DNA of 64,000 bases from Methylobacillus flagellatus_A. GTDB taxonomy: Bacteria > Pseudomonadota > Gammaproteobacteria > Burkholderiales > Methylophilaceae. The DNA lies in assembly GCF_031344055.1 (NCBI RefSeq), contig NZ_JADBEN010000001.1. One strand, 5' to 3'. Both the position numbers and the translations under genes were made by a program. The notes under the pieces are model-generated. The model ran no database searches and had not been told where the DNA came from. It worked only from the letters and a program-made list of their open reading frames with translations. Positions 37,325 to 47,937 of this stretch are shown here, piece after piece (position 1 is the stretch's first letter; the number at the start of each line of letters is the position of its first letter).

Positions 37325-39418
37325 GTGGCTCGCAAAACCCCTATTGAACGCTATCGCAATATCGGTATCAGTGCGCATATTGATGCTGGTAAAACTACGA
37401 CTTCTGAGCGTATCCTGTTTTATACCGGGGTTACTCATAAGCTGGGTGAAGTGCATGATGGCGCTGCGACGACTGACTGGATGGAGCAGGAGCAGGAACG
37501 TGGCATCACGATCACCTCTTCCGCTGTGACCTGTTTCTGGAAGGGCATGGATTTGTCCCGTCCTGAGCATCGCATCAACATTATTGATACCCCGGGGCAC
37601 GTAGACTTTACGATTGAAGTTGAGCGTTCCATGCGTGTGCTGGATGGCGCCTGCATGGTGTACTGTGCGGTGGGTGGTGTGCAGCCTCAGTCCGAGACTG
37701 TATGGCGTCAGGCCAACAAGCACAAGGTGCCTCGTCTGGCCTTTGTGAACAAGATGGACCGTACCGGTGCCAACTTCTTCAAGGTTGTCGATCAGATGAA
37801 GCTTCGCCTCAAGGCCAATCCTGTGCCTGTGGTGATCCCTATCGGCGCTGAGGATACTTTCGCCGGCGTGGTTGACCTCATCAAGATGAAGGCGATCTTC
37901 TGGGATGATGCTTCCCAGGGCATGAAGTTCGAGTACAAGGATATTCCTGTCGATCTCGTCGATACTGCCAATGAGTGGCGCGAGAAGATGATCGAATCCG
38001 CTGCCGAAGCTTCTGAAGAGCTGATGAACAGGTATCTGGAAAGCGGTGAATTGTCCGAAGCGGACATCATTGCCGGCTTGCGTCAACGCACTATCGCTAC
38101 CGAAATTCAGCCTATGCTGTGCGGTTCCGCGTTCAAGAACAAGGGTGTGCAGCGCATGCTGGACGCCGTTCTGGACTTCCTGCCTGCGCCCGTGGATATT
38201 CCTGATGTGGCTGGCGAGAGCGAAACTGGCGAGCCATTGACCCGTAAGGCTGATGACAAGGAGCACTTCTCCGCATTGGCGTTCAAGCTGATGAGCGATC
38301 CATTCGTCGGTCAATTGACATTCGTGCGTGTGTATTCCGGCGTTCTGACCAAGGGTGAGACGGTTTACAACTCCACCAGTGGCCGTAAGGAACGTATCGG
38401 CCGTATCGTGCAGATGAGCGCGAATGATCGGAATGAGATTGAAGAAATCCGCGCTGGCGACATTGCCGCCTGTATCGGTTTGAAGGATGTGACTACTGGT
38501 GAGACTCTGTGCTCGCTGGATCATCCTATCATTCTTGAGCGTATGGTATTCCCTGAGCCGGTTATTCACGTGGCTGTTGAGCCAAAGACCAAGAGCGACC
38601 AGGAAAAAATGGGCTTGGCCCTTGGCCGTCTCGCGCAGGAAGATCCTTCTTTCCGCGTGCGTACTGATGAAGAGACCAACCAGACAATTATTTCCGGTAT
38701 GGGCGAATTGCACTTGGAAATTCTGGTTGACCGCATGAAGCGTGAGTTCAACGTGGAAGCCAATGTTGGCGCTCCGCAAGTGGCTTATCGTGAAGCGATC
38801 AAGAAGTCTGTCGAAGTCGAAGGCAAGTTCGTCAAGCAGTCCGGTGGTAAGGGTCAGTACGGTCACGTATGGATCAAGATGGAGCCGAACGAAGCTGGTA
38901 AGGGCTATGAGTTCGTCGACCAGATCAAGGGTGGTACCGTGCCGCGCGAATTCATTCCTGCGGTGGACAAGGGTCTGCGCGAAACTATTCCTAGCGGCGT
39001 GCTGGCCGGCTTCCCGGTTGTGGATGTCAAGGTCACGCTGTTCGACGGTTCGTACCACGATGTTGACTCCAATGAAAACGCCTTTAAGATGGCGGCTTCC
39101 ATGGCGTTCAAGGATGGTATGCGTAAGGCGGATCCAATCCTGCTGGAGCCTATCATGGCGGTTGAGGTGGAAACGCCTGAAGATTACATGGGCGACGTCA
39201 TGGGTGACTTGTCTTCCCGTCGCGGTGTGATCCAGGGTATGGATGATCTGGCAGGCGGTGGCAAGGCTATCCGTGCAGAAGTGCCTTTGTCTGAAATGTT
39301 TGGTTATGCCACAACAGTGCGTTCCTTGACGCAAGGTCGTGCGACCTACAGCATGGAGTTCAAGCACTACTCTGAAGCTCCGAGAAACGTGGCAGAAGCC
39401 ATTATTAACAAGAAGTAA
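37325..39418 (+). CDS. fusA: Elongation factor G
   Basis: Translocase GTPase, 697 residues, GTG start. G-domain motifs AHIDAGKTTTSERIL, DTPGHVDF and NKMDRTGA; domain IV with GKGQYGHVWI and the loop near the tip, and C-terminal VMGDLSSRRGVIQGM. Followed 48 nt later by the second tuf. Confidence 0.98.
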   Translation: MARKTPIERYRNIGISAHIDAGKTTTSERILFYTGVTHKLGEVHDGAATTDWMEQEQERGITITSSAVTCFWKGMDLSRPEHRINIIDTPGHVDFTIEVERSMRVLDGACMVYCAVGGVQPQSETVWRQANKHKVPRLAFVNKMDRTGANFFKVVDQMKLRLKANPVPVVIPIGAEDTFAGVVDLIKMKAIFWDDASQGMKFEYKDIPVDLVDTANEWREKMIESAAEASEELMNRYLESGELSEADIIAGLRQRTIATEIQPMLCGSAFKNKGVQRMLDAVLDFLPAPVDIPDVAGESETGEPLTRKADDKEHFSALAFKLMSDPFVGQLTFVRVYSGVLTKGETVYNSTSGRKERIGRIVQMSANDRNEIEEIRAGDIAACIGLKDVTTGETLCSLDHPIILERMVFPEPVIHVAVEPKTKSDQEKMGLALGRLAQEDPSFRVRTDEETNQTIISGMGELHLEILVDRMKREFNVEANVGAPQVAYREAIKKSVEVEGKFVKQSGGKGQYGHVWIKMEPNEAGKGYEFVDQIKGGTVPREFIPAVDKGLRETIPSGVLAGFPVVDVKVTLFDGSYHDVDSNENAFKMAASMAFKDGMRKADPILLEPIMAVEVETPEDYMGDVMGDLSSRRGVIQGMDDLAGGGKAIRAEVPLSEMFGYATTVRSLTQGRATYSMEFKHYSEAPRNVAEAIINKK

Positions 39419-39451
39419 TTGAATAATATCTAAGCAAAATAGAATAGATAA

Positions 39452-40657
<1,206 letters not shown>

Positions 40658-40670
40658 GTCATTCTGGTTG

Positions 40671-40701
40671 GGCCGCAAGCATTTGATGCCTGCGGCCTTT
40701 T
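40671..40701 (+). terminator. Terminator between the str and S10 operons
   Basis: GGCCGCAAGCAT (40671-40682), loop TTG, ATGCCTGCGGCC (40686-40697), one A-C mismatch, then TTTT. Good intrinsic terminator or attenuator after tuf. Confidence 0.75.
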
Positions 40702-40736
40702 CGCTCTTTGGAAATATCGCTCTTTAAGGAAATAAC

Positions 40737-41045
40737 ATGGCAGCTCAAAAAATCCGTATCCGCCTCAAGGCGTTTGATTATCGTCTGATTGATCAGTCCG
40801 CACTTGAGATCGTTGAAACGGCCAAGCGTACTGGTGCAGTGGTCAAGGGTCCCGTACCTTTGCCAACTCGTATTGAGCGCTTTGATATTCTGCGTTCTCC
40901 CCACGTCAACAAGACATCTCGCGATCAGTTCGAAATTCGCACTCATCAGCGCTTGATGGACATTGTTGATCCTACTGACAAGACGGTTGATGCATTGATG
41001 AAGCTGGACCTGCCAGCTGGCGTTGATGTAGAAATTAAGCTGTAA
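40737..41045 (+). CDS. rpsJ: 30S ribosomal protein S10 (NusE)
   Basis: Ribosomal protein and NusE antitermination factor, 102 residues, slightly short of 103-104 common lengths. Starts MAAQKIRIRLKAFDYRLIDQSA; motif GPVPLPTRIERFDILRSPHV is intact. First S10-operon gene, but separated from rplC by a 98-nt regulatory gap. Confidence 0.97.
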   Translation: MAAQKIRIRLKAFDYRLIDQSALEIVETAKRTGAVVKGPVPLPTRIERFDILRSPHVNKTSRDQFEIRTHQRLMDIVDPTDKTVDALMKLDLPAGVDVEIKL

Positions 41046-41046
41046 C

Positions 41047-41082
41047 TTGTGTTTTTGAAGTGGGTCGGATATAATCCGACCC
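41047..41082 (+). promoter_or_regulatory. Promoter-like element whose -10 lies in a perfect inverted repeat, before rplC
   Basis: TTGTGT (41047-41052), 17-nt spacer, perfect TATAAT (41070-41075). The -10 overlaps GGGTCGGAT-ATA-ATCCGACCC (41062-41082), a 9-bp perfect inverted repeat. It may be a promoter with an operator, or just an mRNA hairpin; sequence alone cannot decide. Confidence 0.5.
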
Positions 41083-41095
41083 TTTCGCGTACCCG

Positions 41096-41122
41096 GGTCG
41101 GTCAATTGTAATCGGCCTTTTT
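41096..41122 (+). terminator. Attenuator-like hairpin before rplC
   Basis: GGTCGGT (41096-41102) pairs with ATCGGCC (41111-41117) using two wobbles, 8-nt loop, followed by TTTTT. Sits directly before the rplC ribosome site, reminiscent of the L4-controlled S10 leader but placed after rpsJ. Confidence 0.55.
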
Positions 41123-41143
41123 AATTATTATAAGGAATCGATC

Positions 41144-41788
41144 ATGAGCTTAGGGCTTATTGGTCGCAAGGTGGGCATGACCCGCATTTTTACCGATGAA
41201 GGCGAAAGCGTTCCGGTAACAGTGCTGGAAGTCGTACCTAACCGTGTGACACAGATCAAGACTGCTGCAAGCGACGGCTATACCAGCCTTCAAGTTGCTT
41301 ACGGTGAGCGTCGTGCCAGCCGCATTGGTAAGGCATTGACCGGTCATTATGCCAAAGCCGGCGTTGCTGCTGGTGCTGGTATCAAGGAATTTCCTGTTTC
41401 TGATGACGTATTGGCTAACTACAATGTAGGCGGCCAGATCACTGTCGAGCTGTTCCAGGCTGGCCAGTTGGTTGATGTCACCGGCACTTCCCTGGGTAAG
41501 GGTTTTGCAGGTGCTATCAAGCGTCACAATTTTGCTTCTAATCGTGCTTCCCACGGTAACTCCAGATCCCATAACGTGCCCGGCTCCATCGGTATGGCGC
41601 AGGATCCTGGCCGCGTTTTCCCTGGTAAGCGCATGCCTGGTCACTTGGGCGCTGTGAAGACCACCGTACAGAATCTTGAGATCGTGCGCGTGGATGCTGA
41701 GCGTAACCTGTTGTTGATCAAGGGTGCGATTCCTGGCTCTAAAGGCGGCGATGTTGTCGTGCGCCCTAGTGTGAAGGTGAAGGCATAA
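41144..41788 (+). CDS. rplC: 50S ribosomal protein L3
   Basis: Early 50S assembly protein near the peptidyl transferase centre, 214 residues. Motifs GLIGRKVGMTRIFTDEG at the start and GSIGMAQDPGRVFPGKRMPGHLG with the Gln that PrmB methylates in relatives. Stop overlaps the rplD start by one base. Confidence 0.98.
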   Translation: MSLGLIGRKVGMTRIFTDEGESVPVTVLEVVPNRVTQIKTAASDGYTSLQVAYGERRASRIGKALTGHYAKAGVAAGAGIKEFPVSDDVLANYNVGGQITVELFQAGQLVDVTGTSLGKGFAGAIKRHNFASNRASHGNSRSHNVPGSIGMAQDPGRVFPGKRMPGHLGAVKTTVQNLEIVRVDAERNLLLIKGAIPGSKGGDVVVRPSVKVKA

Positions 41789-42414
41789 TGGAAATCAAGT
41801 TAATCGATAAGAATGGCAAGCCGGCTAAGGCTGGTTTGGCTGTTTCTGAAACGACTTTCGGTCGTGAATTCAATGAAGCGTTGGTGCATCAGGTTGTGGT
41901 TGCCTATCAGGCAAACGCACGCACTGCAACTCGCGCTCAGTTGACTCGTGCGGAAGTCAGTCACACTACCAAGAAGCCATGGAATCAGAAGGGTACTGGT
42001 CGTGCTCGTTCCGGTATGAGCTCCAGCACCATTTGGCGCGGAGGTGGTCGTGCATTCCCTAACACTCCTGACGAAAACTTCAGCCACAAGATCAACCGCA
42101 AGGCCTATCGTGCCGGTGTGCGTTCCATCTTGTCCGAGCTGGTGCGTCAAGATCGCCTGAGTGCGGTTGAGGAGTTTGCGGTCGATACGCCAAAGACCAA
42201 GCAATTGGTTGAGAAGATCAAGGGTCTTGGCTACAACGAAGGCTTGCTGGTGTTGGTGGACAAGTTTGATGAGAACTTGTATTTGTCCGCTCGCAACCTG
42301 CCGCACGTCCTGGTGCTCGAGGCGCAATATGTTGATCCTGTGAGCTTGGTGCGCTTCCCACAAGTCCTGGCTACTACAGGTGCTGTTAAGAAGCTTGAGG
42401 AGATCCTGGCATGA
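41788..42414 (+). CDS. rplD: 50S ribosomal protein L4
   Basis: Assembly protein lining the exit tunnel, and autogenous regulator of the S10 operon in gamma-proteobacteria. 208 residues; the tunnel loop KPWNQKGTGRARSGMSSSTIWRGGG is intact. Overlaps rplW by 4 nt. Confidence 0.98.
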   Translation: MEIKLIDKNGKPAKAGLAVSETTFGREFNEALVHQVVVAYQANARTATRAQLTRAEVSHTTKKPWNQKGTGRARSGMSSSTIWRGGGRAFPNTPDENFSHKINRKAYRAGVRSILSELVRQDRLSAVEEFAVDTPKTKQLVEKIKGLGYNEGLLVLVDKFDENLYLSARNLPHVLVLEAQYVDPVSLVRFPQVLATTGAVKKLEEILA

Positions 42415-42719
42415 GCGCATTGAGTACTCAAGAACGTTTGCTGCAAGTCATTCTTGCACCGCAAATCACAGAAAAGGCTACCCGTGTTGCCGATAAGCAT
42501 CAGCAAATCGCTTTCCGCGTGCGCACTGATGCAACCAAGCCTGAAATCAAGGCTGCGGTTGAATTGGTGTTCAAGGTGGAAGTCGATGCCGTGACGGTTG
42601 TCAACGTGGGTGGCAAGGTAAAGCGCGCTGGTCGTACATTCGGCCGCCGCAAGGACTGGAAGAAGGCTTATGTGAGCCTGAAGCCAGGTCAAGAAATTAA
42701 CTTCGCAGCGGGCGAATAG
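42411..42719 (+). CDS. rplW: 50S ribosomal protein L23
   Basis: Exit-site protein that docks trigger factor and SRP. 102 residues; core motifs APQITEKATRVADKHQQIAFRV-type segment and VELVFKVEVDAVTVVNV present. Between rplD and rplB. Confidence 0.97.
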   Translation: MSALSTQERLLQVILAPQITEKATRVADKHQQIAFRVRTDATKPEIKAAVELVFKVEVDAVTVVNVGGKVKRAGRTFGRRKDWKKAYVSLKPGQEINFAAGE

Positions 42720-42727
42720 GAGAAATC

Positions 42728-43561
<834 letters not shown>

Positions 43562-43566
43562 TCAAT

Positions 43567-43842
43567 ATGGCACGTTCAATTAAGAAAGGGCCATTCGTTG
43601 ATGGCCATCTGGCGAAGAAGGTAGAAACTGCTGTCGCTGTCCGCGATAGAAAGCCAATCAAGACTTGGTCCCGTCGTTCTACCATCCTGCCTGATTTCAT
43701 CGGTTTGACCATTGCGGTTCACAACGGCAGGCAGCATGTGCCGGTGTTGATTTCTGAAAACATGGTAGGTCACAAGCTCGGCGAATTTGCGCTGACCCGT
43801 ACGTTCAAGGGTCATGCTGCCGACAAGAAGGCCAAGAGGTAG
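43567..43842 (+). CDS. rpsS: 30S ribosomal protein S19
   Basis: 30S head protein contacting S13 and the A-site finger; 91 residues, starting ARSIKKGPFVDGHLAKKVE and containing WSRRSTILPDFIGLTIAVHNG. Five nt after rplB. Confidence 0.98.
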   Translation: MARSIKKGPFVDGHLAKKVETAVAVRDRKPIKTWSRRSTILPDFIGLTIAVHNGRQHVPVLISENMVGHKLGEFALTRTFKGHAADKKAKR

Positions 43843-43852
43843 GAGAAAGACG

Positions 43853-44182
43853 ATGGAAGTATCTGCAGTATTAAGAGGTGTTCATCTGTCCCCACAGAAG
43901 GCTCGCTTGGTGGCTGACCTGGTTCGCGGCAAGAAGGTGGATCATGCGCTCAACATCTTGGCTTTCACACCGAAGAAGGGTGCTGAAGTGATCAAGAAGG
44001 TTGTCGAGTCCGCGATTGCCAACGCCGAACACAATGAAGGCGCTGATATCGACGAGTTGAAGGTGACTTCGATCTACGTCGACAAGGGTTTGGTGTTGAA
44101 GCGTATCCGCGCTCGCGCCAAGGGCCGCGCCGGACGGATCATCAAGCCAACTTGTCACATCACTGTGACTGTTGGTAACTAA
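43853..44182 (+). CDS. rplV: 50S ribosomal protein L22
   Basis: Exit-tunnel protein with a long hairpin loop, 109 residues from the ATG behind TAGGAG. Motifs LSPQKARLVADLVRGKKV and RARAKGRAGRIIKPTCHI intact. A 13-residue upstream extension overlapping rpsS is not used. Confidence 0.97.
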   Translation: MEVSAVLRGVHLSPQKARLVADLVRGKKVDHALNILAFTPKKGAEVIKKVVESAIANAEHNEGADIDELKVTSIYVDKGLVLKRIRARAKGRAGRIIKPTCHITVTVGN

Positions 44183-44192
44183 AGGAATCGTT

Positions 44193-44903
44193 ATGGGTCA
44201 GAAAATTCATCCGTTTGGTTTCCGTCTGAGCGTCCAGAAAAACTGGTCTTCTCGTTGGTATTCCAATAGTAATAATTTCCCTGCGATGCTGAACAGCGAC
44301 ATCAAGGTGCGCGACTTCCTGAAGAAGAAGCTTGCTCATGCAGCTGTCAGCAAGATCGTGATCGAGCGTCCTGCCAAGAACGCTAAGATCACCATCTATA
44401 GCGCACGTCCTGGCATCGTGATCGGCAAGAAGGGTGAGGACATCGAGTCCTTGCGTTCCGGCCTGCAAGGCTTGATGGGTGTTCCTGTTCACTTGAACAT
44501 CGAAGAAGTCCGCAAGCCTGAGATTGATGCGACACTGATCGCCGAAAGCATTGCCCAGCAACTTGAAAAGCGCGTGATGTTCCGCCGCGCCATGAAGCGT
44601 GCAATGCAGAACGCGATGCGTCTGGGTGCTCAAGGCATCAAGATCATGAGTTCGGGTCGTTTGAATGGTATCGAAATCGCACGTACCGAGTGGTACCGCG
44701 AAGGCCGTGTGCCTTTGCATACCCTGCGTGCCGATATCGATTACGGTGTGGCAGAAGCGAAGACTACCTACGGTATCATTGGTATCAAGGTATGGGTGTT
44801 CAAGGGCGAAGTGTTCGGTAATAAGCTCGAACAAGCCGCTCAACCTGCTGAGCCAGAAAAGAAAGTAAGAAAGTCGGGGGCAAAAAATGCTGCAACCAGC
44901 TAG
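44193..44903 (+). CDS. rpsC: 30S ribosomal protein S3
   Basis: mRNA entry-site protein with helicase function, 236 residues from [14 protein letters not shown]. The KH-domain motif [15 protein letters not shown] is present. A start seven codons earlier lacks the usual N-terminus. Its last 17 nt overlap rplP. Confidence 0.97.
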
Positions 44904-45303
44904 ACAGAAATTCCGTAAGATGCAGAAGGGCCGCAACAAGGGCATCGCAACTACCGGTAACAAGGTAAGCTTTGGCGAGTTCGGTCTGAAGGCAATTGGT
45001 CGTGGTCGTCTGACCGCACGCCAGATTGAAGCGGCTCGTCGTGTGATGACCCGTCATATCAAGCGTGGCGGCCGTGTATGGATCCGCGTCTTCCCAGATC
45101 AGCCGATTTCCAAGAAACCTGCTGAAGTGCGTATGGGTAACGGTAAGGGTAGTACCGAGTACTACATTGCCCAGATCCAGCCTGGCAAGATGTTGTATGA
45201 AATGGACGGTGTCAGTGAAGAGCTGGCACGTGAAGCGTTCCGCTTGGCTGCTGCGAAGCTGCCGATCGAGACTACCTTCATTACTCGTCATATTGGGAGC
45301 TAG
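44887..45303 (+). CDS. rplP: 50S ribosomal protein L16
   Basis: Late assembly protein near the A-site tRNA elbow, 138 residues. Starts [19 protein letters not shown]; Arg-rich segment [21 protein letters not shown] intact. Start lies inside the end of rpsC, so the two are probably translationally coupled. Confidence 0.97.
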
Positions 45304-45305
45304 TC

Positions 45306-45515
45306 ATGAAAGCGTCCGAATTGAGAAACAAGACTGTTGAAGAGTTGAACAATGAGCTGATCGAATTGCGCCGTGCGCAATTCTCCTTGCGCATGCAGCT
45401 TGCCACTCAGCAGTTGAACAAAGTTGACCAAGTAGGCAAAGTGCGCCGTGATATCGCTCGCGTTCGTTCTGTGCTTGCTGAAAAAGCCAAAGCGGCTAAT
45501 GCAAGTCAAGCTTAA
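45306..45515 (+). CDS. rpmC: 50S ribosomal protein L29
   Basis: Small exit-site protein of two helices, 69 residues, MKASELRNKTVEELNNELIE then VRRDIARVRSVLAEKAK. Two nt after rplP. Confidence 0.97.
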   Translation: MKASELRNKTVEELNNELIELRRAQFSLRMQLATQQLNKVDQVGKVRRDIARVRSVLAEKAKAANASQA

Positions 45516-45526
45516 GCGGAGTCATT

Positions 45527-45799
45527 ATGAGCGAAAATCAAACTGAAAAACTAGTTCGCACTTTGAGTGGCCGTGTAGTAAGCGACAAGATGGATAAGAC
45601 AGTGACTGTCCTGGTCGAGCGTAAGGTGAAACATCCTTTGATCGGCAAGGTTGTGCGTCGTTCCAACAAGTTCCATGCTCACGACGAAAACAATGAGTGC
45701 AAGGAAGGCGACCTGGTCGTGATCGAAGAAAGCCGTCCGCTTTCCAAGACCAAGACTTGGCGCGTAAGCAAGATCGTAGAAAAAGCACGTATTGTGTAA
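45527..45799 (+). CDS. rpsQ: 30S ribosomal protein S17
   Basis: Primary 16S-binding OB-fold protein, 90 residues, motif LSGRVVSDKMDKTVTVLVER and the late RPLSKTKTWRVSKIVEKA. Last gene of the S10-type block; a 163-nt structured gap separates it from rplN. Confidence 0.97.
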   Translation: MSENQTEKLVRTLSGRVVSDKMDKTVTVLVERKVKHPLIGKVVRRSNKFHAHDENNECKEGDLVVIEESRPLSKTKTWRVSKIVEKARIV

Positions 45800-45806
45800 T
45801 TAAAAT

Positions 45807-45840
45807 TTGCCCTTCCACTTGCAATTGCTTGGAAGGGCAA
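45807..45840 (+). terminator. Hairpin after rpsQ
   Basis: TTGCCCTTCCA (45807-45817) pairs perfectly with TGGAAGGGCAA (45830-45840); the loop contains palindromic GCAATTGC. No T-tract follows (TATATAATG), so termination is uncertain. Confidence 0.5.
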
Positions 45841-45848
45841 TATATAAT
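45819..45848 (+). promoter_or_regulatory. Candidate promoter of the spc operon (rplN)
   Basis: TTGCAA (45819-45824), 18-nt spacer, perfect TATAAT (45843-45848). It overlaps the hairpin after rpsQ and precedes two more inverted repeats. It would give rplN-rpmJ their own start point. Confidence 0.55.
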
Positions 45849-45962
45849 GTCGGACCTTTTGGCGCCCAACAAGCTGGCGCCCCAATACTGACCGTGGTGC
45901 TGTCAGCCGTTTTTGACAAGCGGCTGGTGTTGGTTTAACGGATTAAGTTGGAGATTATTCTC

Positions 45963-46331
45963 ATGATTCAAATGCAGTCTCGGCTGGATGTTGCCGATAA
46001 CACCGGTGCACGCTCTGTTATGTGCATCAAGGTGTTGGGTGGTTCTAAGCGTCGTTATGCAGGCATTGGTGACATCATCAAGGTCAGCGTGAAGGATGCC
46101 GCTCCACGTGGTCGCGTCAAAAAAGGCGAGGTTTATAGCGCGGTTGTTGTTCGTACCGCCAAGGGTGTTCGTCGTCCAGACGGCTCCTTGGTCAAGTTCG
46201 ATAGCAACGCTGCAGTATTATTGAACAACAAGCTGGAACCGATTGGCACCCGTATTTTCGGGCCGGTGACACGTGAGCTGCGTGGCGAGCGTTTCATGAA
46301 GATCGTTTCTCTGGCACCCGAAGTTCTATAA
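45963..46331 (+). CDS. rplN: 50S ribosomal protein L14
   Basis: Forms the intersubunit bridge B8; 122 residues, MIQMQSRLDVADNTGARSVM with the family signature, ending FMKIVSLAPEVL. A start five codons earlier is less family-like. First gene of the spc operon. Confidence 0.97.
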   Translation: MIQMQSRLDVADNTGARSVMCIKVLGGSKRRYAGIGDIIKVSVKDAAPRGRVKKGEVYSAVVVRTAKGVRRPDGSLVKFDSNAAVLLNNKLEPIGTRIFGPVTRELRGERFMKIVSLAPEVL

Positions 46332-46342
46332 GGAGTTGCTGG

Positions 46343-46660
46343 ATGAGTAAGATTCGCAAGGGTGATGAAGTCATCCTGAATACAGGTAAAGACAAAGGCA
46401 AGCGCGGCACAGTGCTGCGCGTGTTGGCGACAGGCCAGGTTCTGGTCGAAGGCATCAATGTCGTCAAGAAGCATGCCAAGCCCAACCCCATGCGTGGTGT
46501 GGCTGGCGGCATTATTAGCAAGGAGATGCCGGTCGACGTCTCTAATGTTGCTTTATTCAATCGTGCCACCCAGAAGGGTGATCGCGTTGGCTTCAAGACA
46601 TTGGATGATGGCCGCAAGGTTCGCGTATTCAAGTCCAGTGGCGAAGTTGTGGACGCATAA
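46343..46660 (+). CDS. rplX: 50S ribosomal protein L24
   Basis: Assembly initiator with a KOW motif (IRKGDEVILNTGKDKGKRGTV), 105 residues. 11 nt after rplN. Confidence 0.97.
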   Translation: MSKIRKGDEVILNTGKDKGKRGTVLRVLATGQVLVEGINVVKKHAKPNPMRGVAGGIISKEMPVDVSNVALFNRATQKGDRVGFKTLDDGRKVRVFKSSGEVVDA

Positions 46661-46669
46661 GGGTAGATC

Positions 46670-47209
46670 ATGGCTCGTTTAAAAGATTTTTATAAGGACA
46701 CCGTGGTTAAGCAGCTGGTTGAGCAGTTTAACTACAAGTCTGTAATGGAAGTGCCTCGTATTGAAAAGATCACCCTGAACATGGGTGTGGGCGAGGCTGT
46801 TGCTGACAAGAAAGTCATGGAAAATGCCGTGGCCGACTTGGAAAAGATTGCAGGTCAAAAGGTTGTAGTGACCAAGGCCAAGAAGTCCATCGCTGGCTTC
46901 AAGATCCGTGATGGCTACCCTGTAGGTTGCAAGGTGACGCTGCGTCGTGAGCATATGTACGAATTCCTGGATCGTCTGATCACAGTGGCTATTCCTCGTA
47001 TCCGTGACTTCCGTGGTATTTCCCCTAAGTCTTTCGATGGTCGTGGCAATTACAATCTGGGTGTGCGTGAGCAGATCATTTTCCCGGAAATCGAATACGA
47101 CAAGATCGATGCATTGCGCGGGTTGAATATCACCATCACTACCACTGCAAAGACTGATGAAGAGGCGCGTGCGCTCCTCTCCGCATTCAGCTTCCCATTT
47201 AGGAACTAA
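46670..47209 (+). CDS. rplE: 50S ribosomal protein L5
   Basis: 5S rRNA-binding protein of the central protuberance, 179 residues. Motifs PRIEKITLNMGVGEAVADKK-type start and FPEIEYDKIDALRGLNITI are present. rpsN follows after 2 nt. Confidence 0.97.
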   Translation: MARLKDFYKDTVVKQLVEQFNYKSVMEVPRIEKITLNMGVGEAVADKKVMENAVADLEKIAGQKVVVTKAKKSIAGFKIRDGYPVGCKVTLRREHMYEFLDRLITVAIPRIRDFRGISPKSFDGRGNYNLGVREQIIFPEIEYDKIDALRGLNITITTTAKTDEEARALLSAFSFPFRN

Positions 47210-47211
47210 TC

Positions 47212-47517
47212 ATGGCAAAAACCTGCATGATCGAGCGCGAGCAAAAGCGTCGCGACACAGTGAAAAAATATGCAGCCAAGCGTGCTGAATTGGTTGCGGT
47301 CATCAATGATGCCAATGCATCTCCTGAAGACCGTCGTGCCGCACGCAACAAGTTGCAAAGTCTGCCACGTAATTCCAGCCCTGTCCGCCAGCGTAACCGT
47401 TGCGCGTTGACTGGCCGTCCACGTGGTGTGTTTAGTAAATTCGGCATTGCGCGTAGCAAGTTGCGCGAGTTGATGATGCGTGGCGAAGTGCCAGGCGTCA
47501 CCAAGGCTAGCTGGTAA
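47212..47517 (+). CDS. rpsN: 30S ribosomal protein S14, zinc-independent form
   Basis: 30S head protein, 101 residues, long form without the CxxC zinc ribbon, starting MAKTCMIEREQKR. The conserved C-terminal half NRCALTGRPRGVFSKFGIAR is intact. Paralogues for zinc limitation are not in this window. Confidence 0.97.
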   Translation: MAKTCMIEREQKRRDTVKKYAAKRAELVAVINDANASPEDRRAARNKLQSLPRNSSPVRQRNRCALTGRPRGVFSKFGIARSKLRELMMRGEVPGVTKASW

Positions 47518-47531
47518 CGGAGGAATTTAGT

Positions 47532-47927
47532 ATGAGTATGAGTGATCCGATTGCCGATATGCTGACGCGTATCCGTAATGCGCAAAGCACTAACAAGGTC
47601 TCTGTTTCCATGCCGTCATCCAAGCTCAAGCGTGCTATCGCAGCCGTGCTGAAGGATGAAGGTTATATTGATGATTTCGCTGTGCAGGATGCCGATGGCA
47701 AGCCGCAGCTGAACATCAGCTTGAAGTACTATGCTGGCCGTCCAGTGATTGAGAAGATTGAGCGCGTAAGCCGTCCAGGCCTGCGCATCTATCGCGGCAA
47801 TCAGGAGATTCCAGTGGTAATGAATGGGTTGGGTGTGACGATTGTTTCCACATCCAAGGGTGTAATGACTGATCGTAAAGCACGTGACGCCGGTATCGGT
47901 GGCGAAGTGCTGTGCGTAGTGGCTTAA
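47532..47927 (+). CDS. rpsH: 30S ribosomal protein S8
   Basis: Central-domain assembly protein and, in E. coli, repressor of the spc operon by binding mRNA at rplE. 131 residues, MSMSDPIADMLTRIRNAQ; ends with STSKGVMTDRKARDAGIGGE. A second ATG two codons in is possible. Confidence 0.97.
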   Translation: MSMSDPIADMLTRIRNAQSTNKVSVSMPSSKLKRAIAAVLKDEGYIDDFAVQDADGKPQLNISLKYYAGRPVIEKIERVSRPGLRIYRGNQEIPVVMNGLGVTIVSTSKGVMTDRKARDAGIGGEVLCVVA

Positions 47928-47937
47928 GGAGAAATCA

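Noticed and set aside
37307..39367. 686-codon open frame antisense to fusA
   Set aside because: Mirror of the strong codon bias of fusA; no ribosome site, no recognisable domains and a composition rich in His and Arg typical of antisense frames.
45807..45840. Calling the hairpin after rpsQ a firm rho-independent terminator
   Set aside because: Stem is strong but no T-tract follows, and a promoter-like sequence overlaps it.
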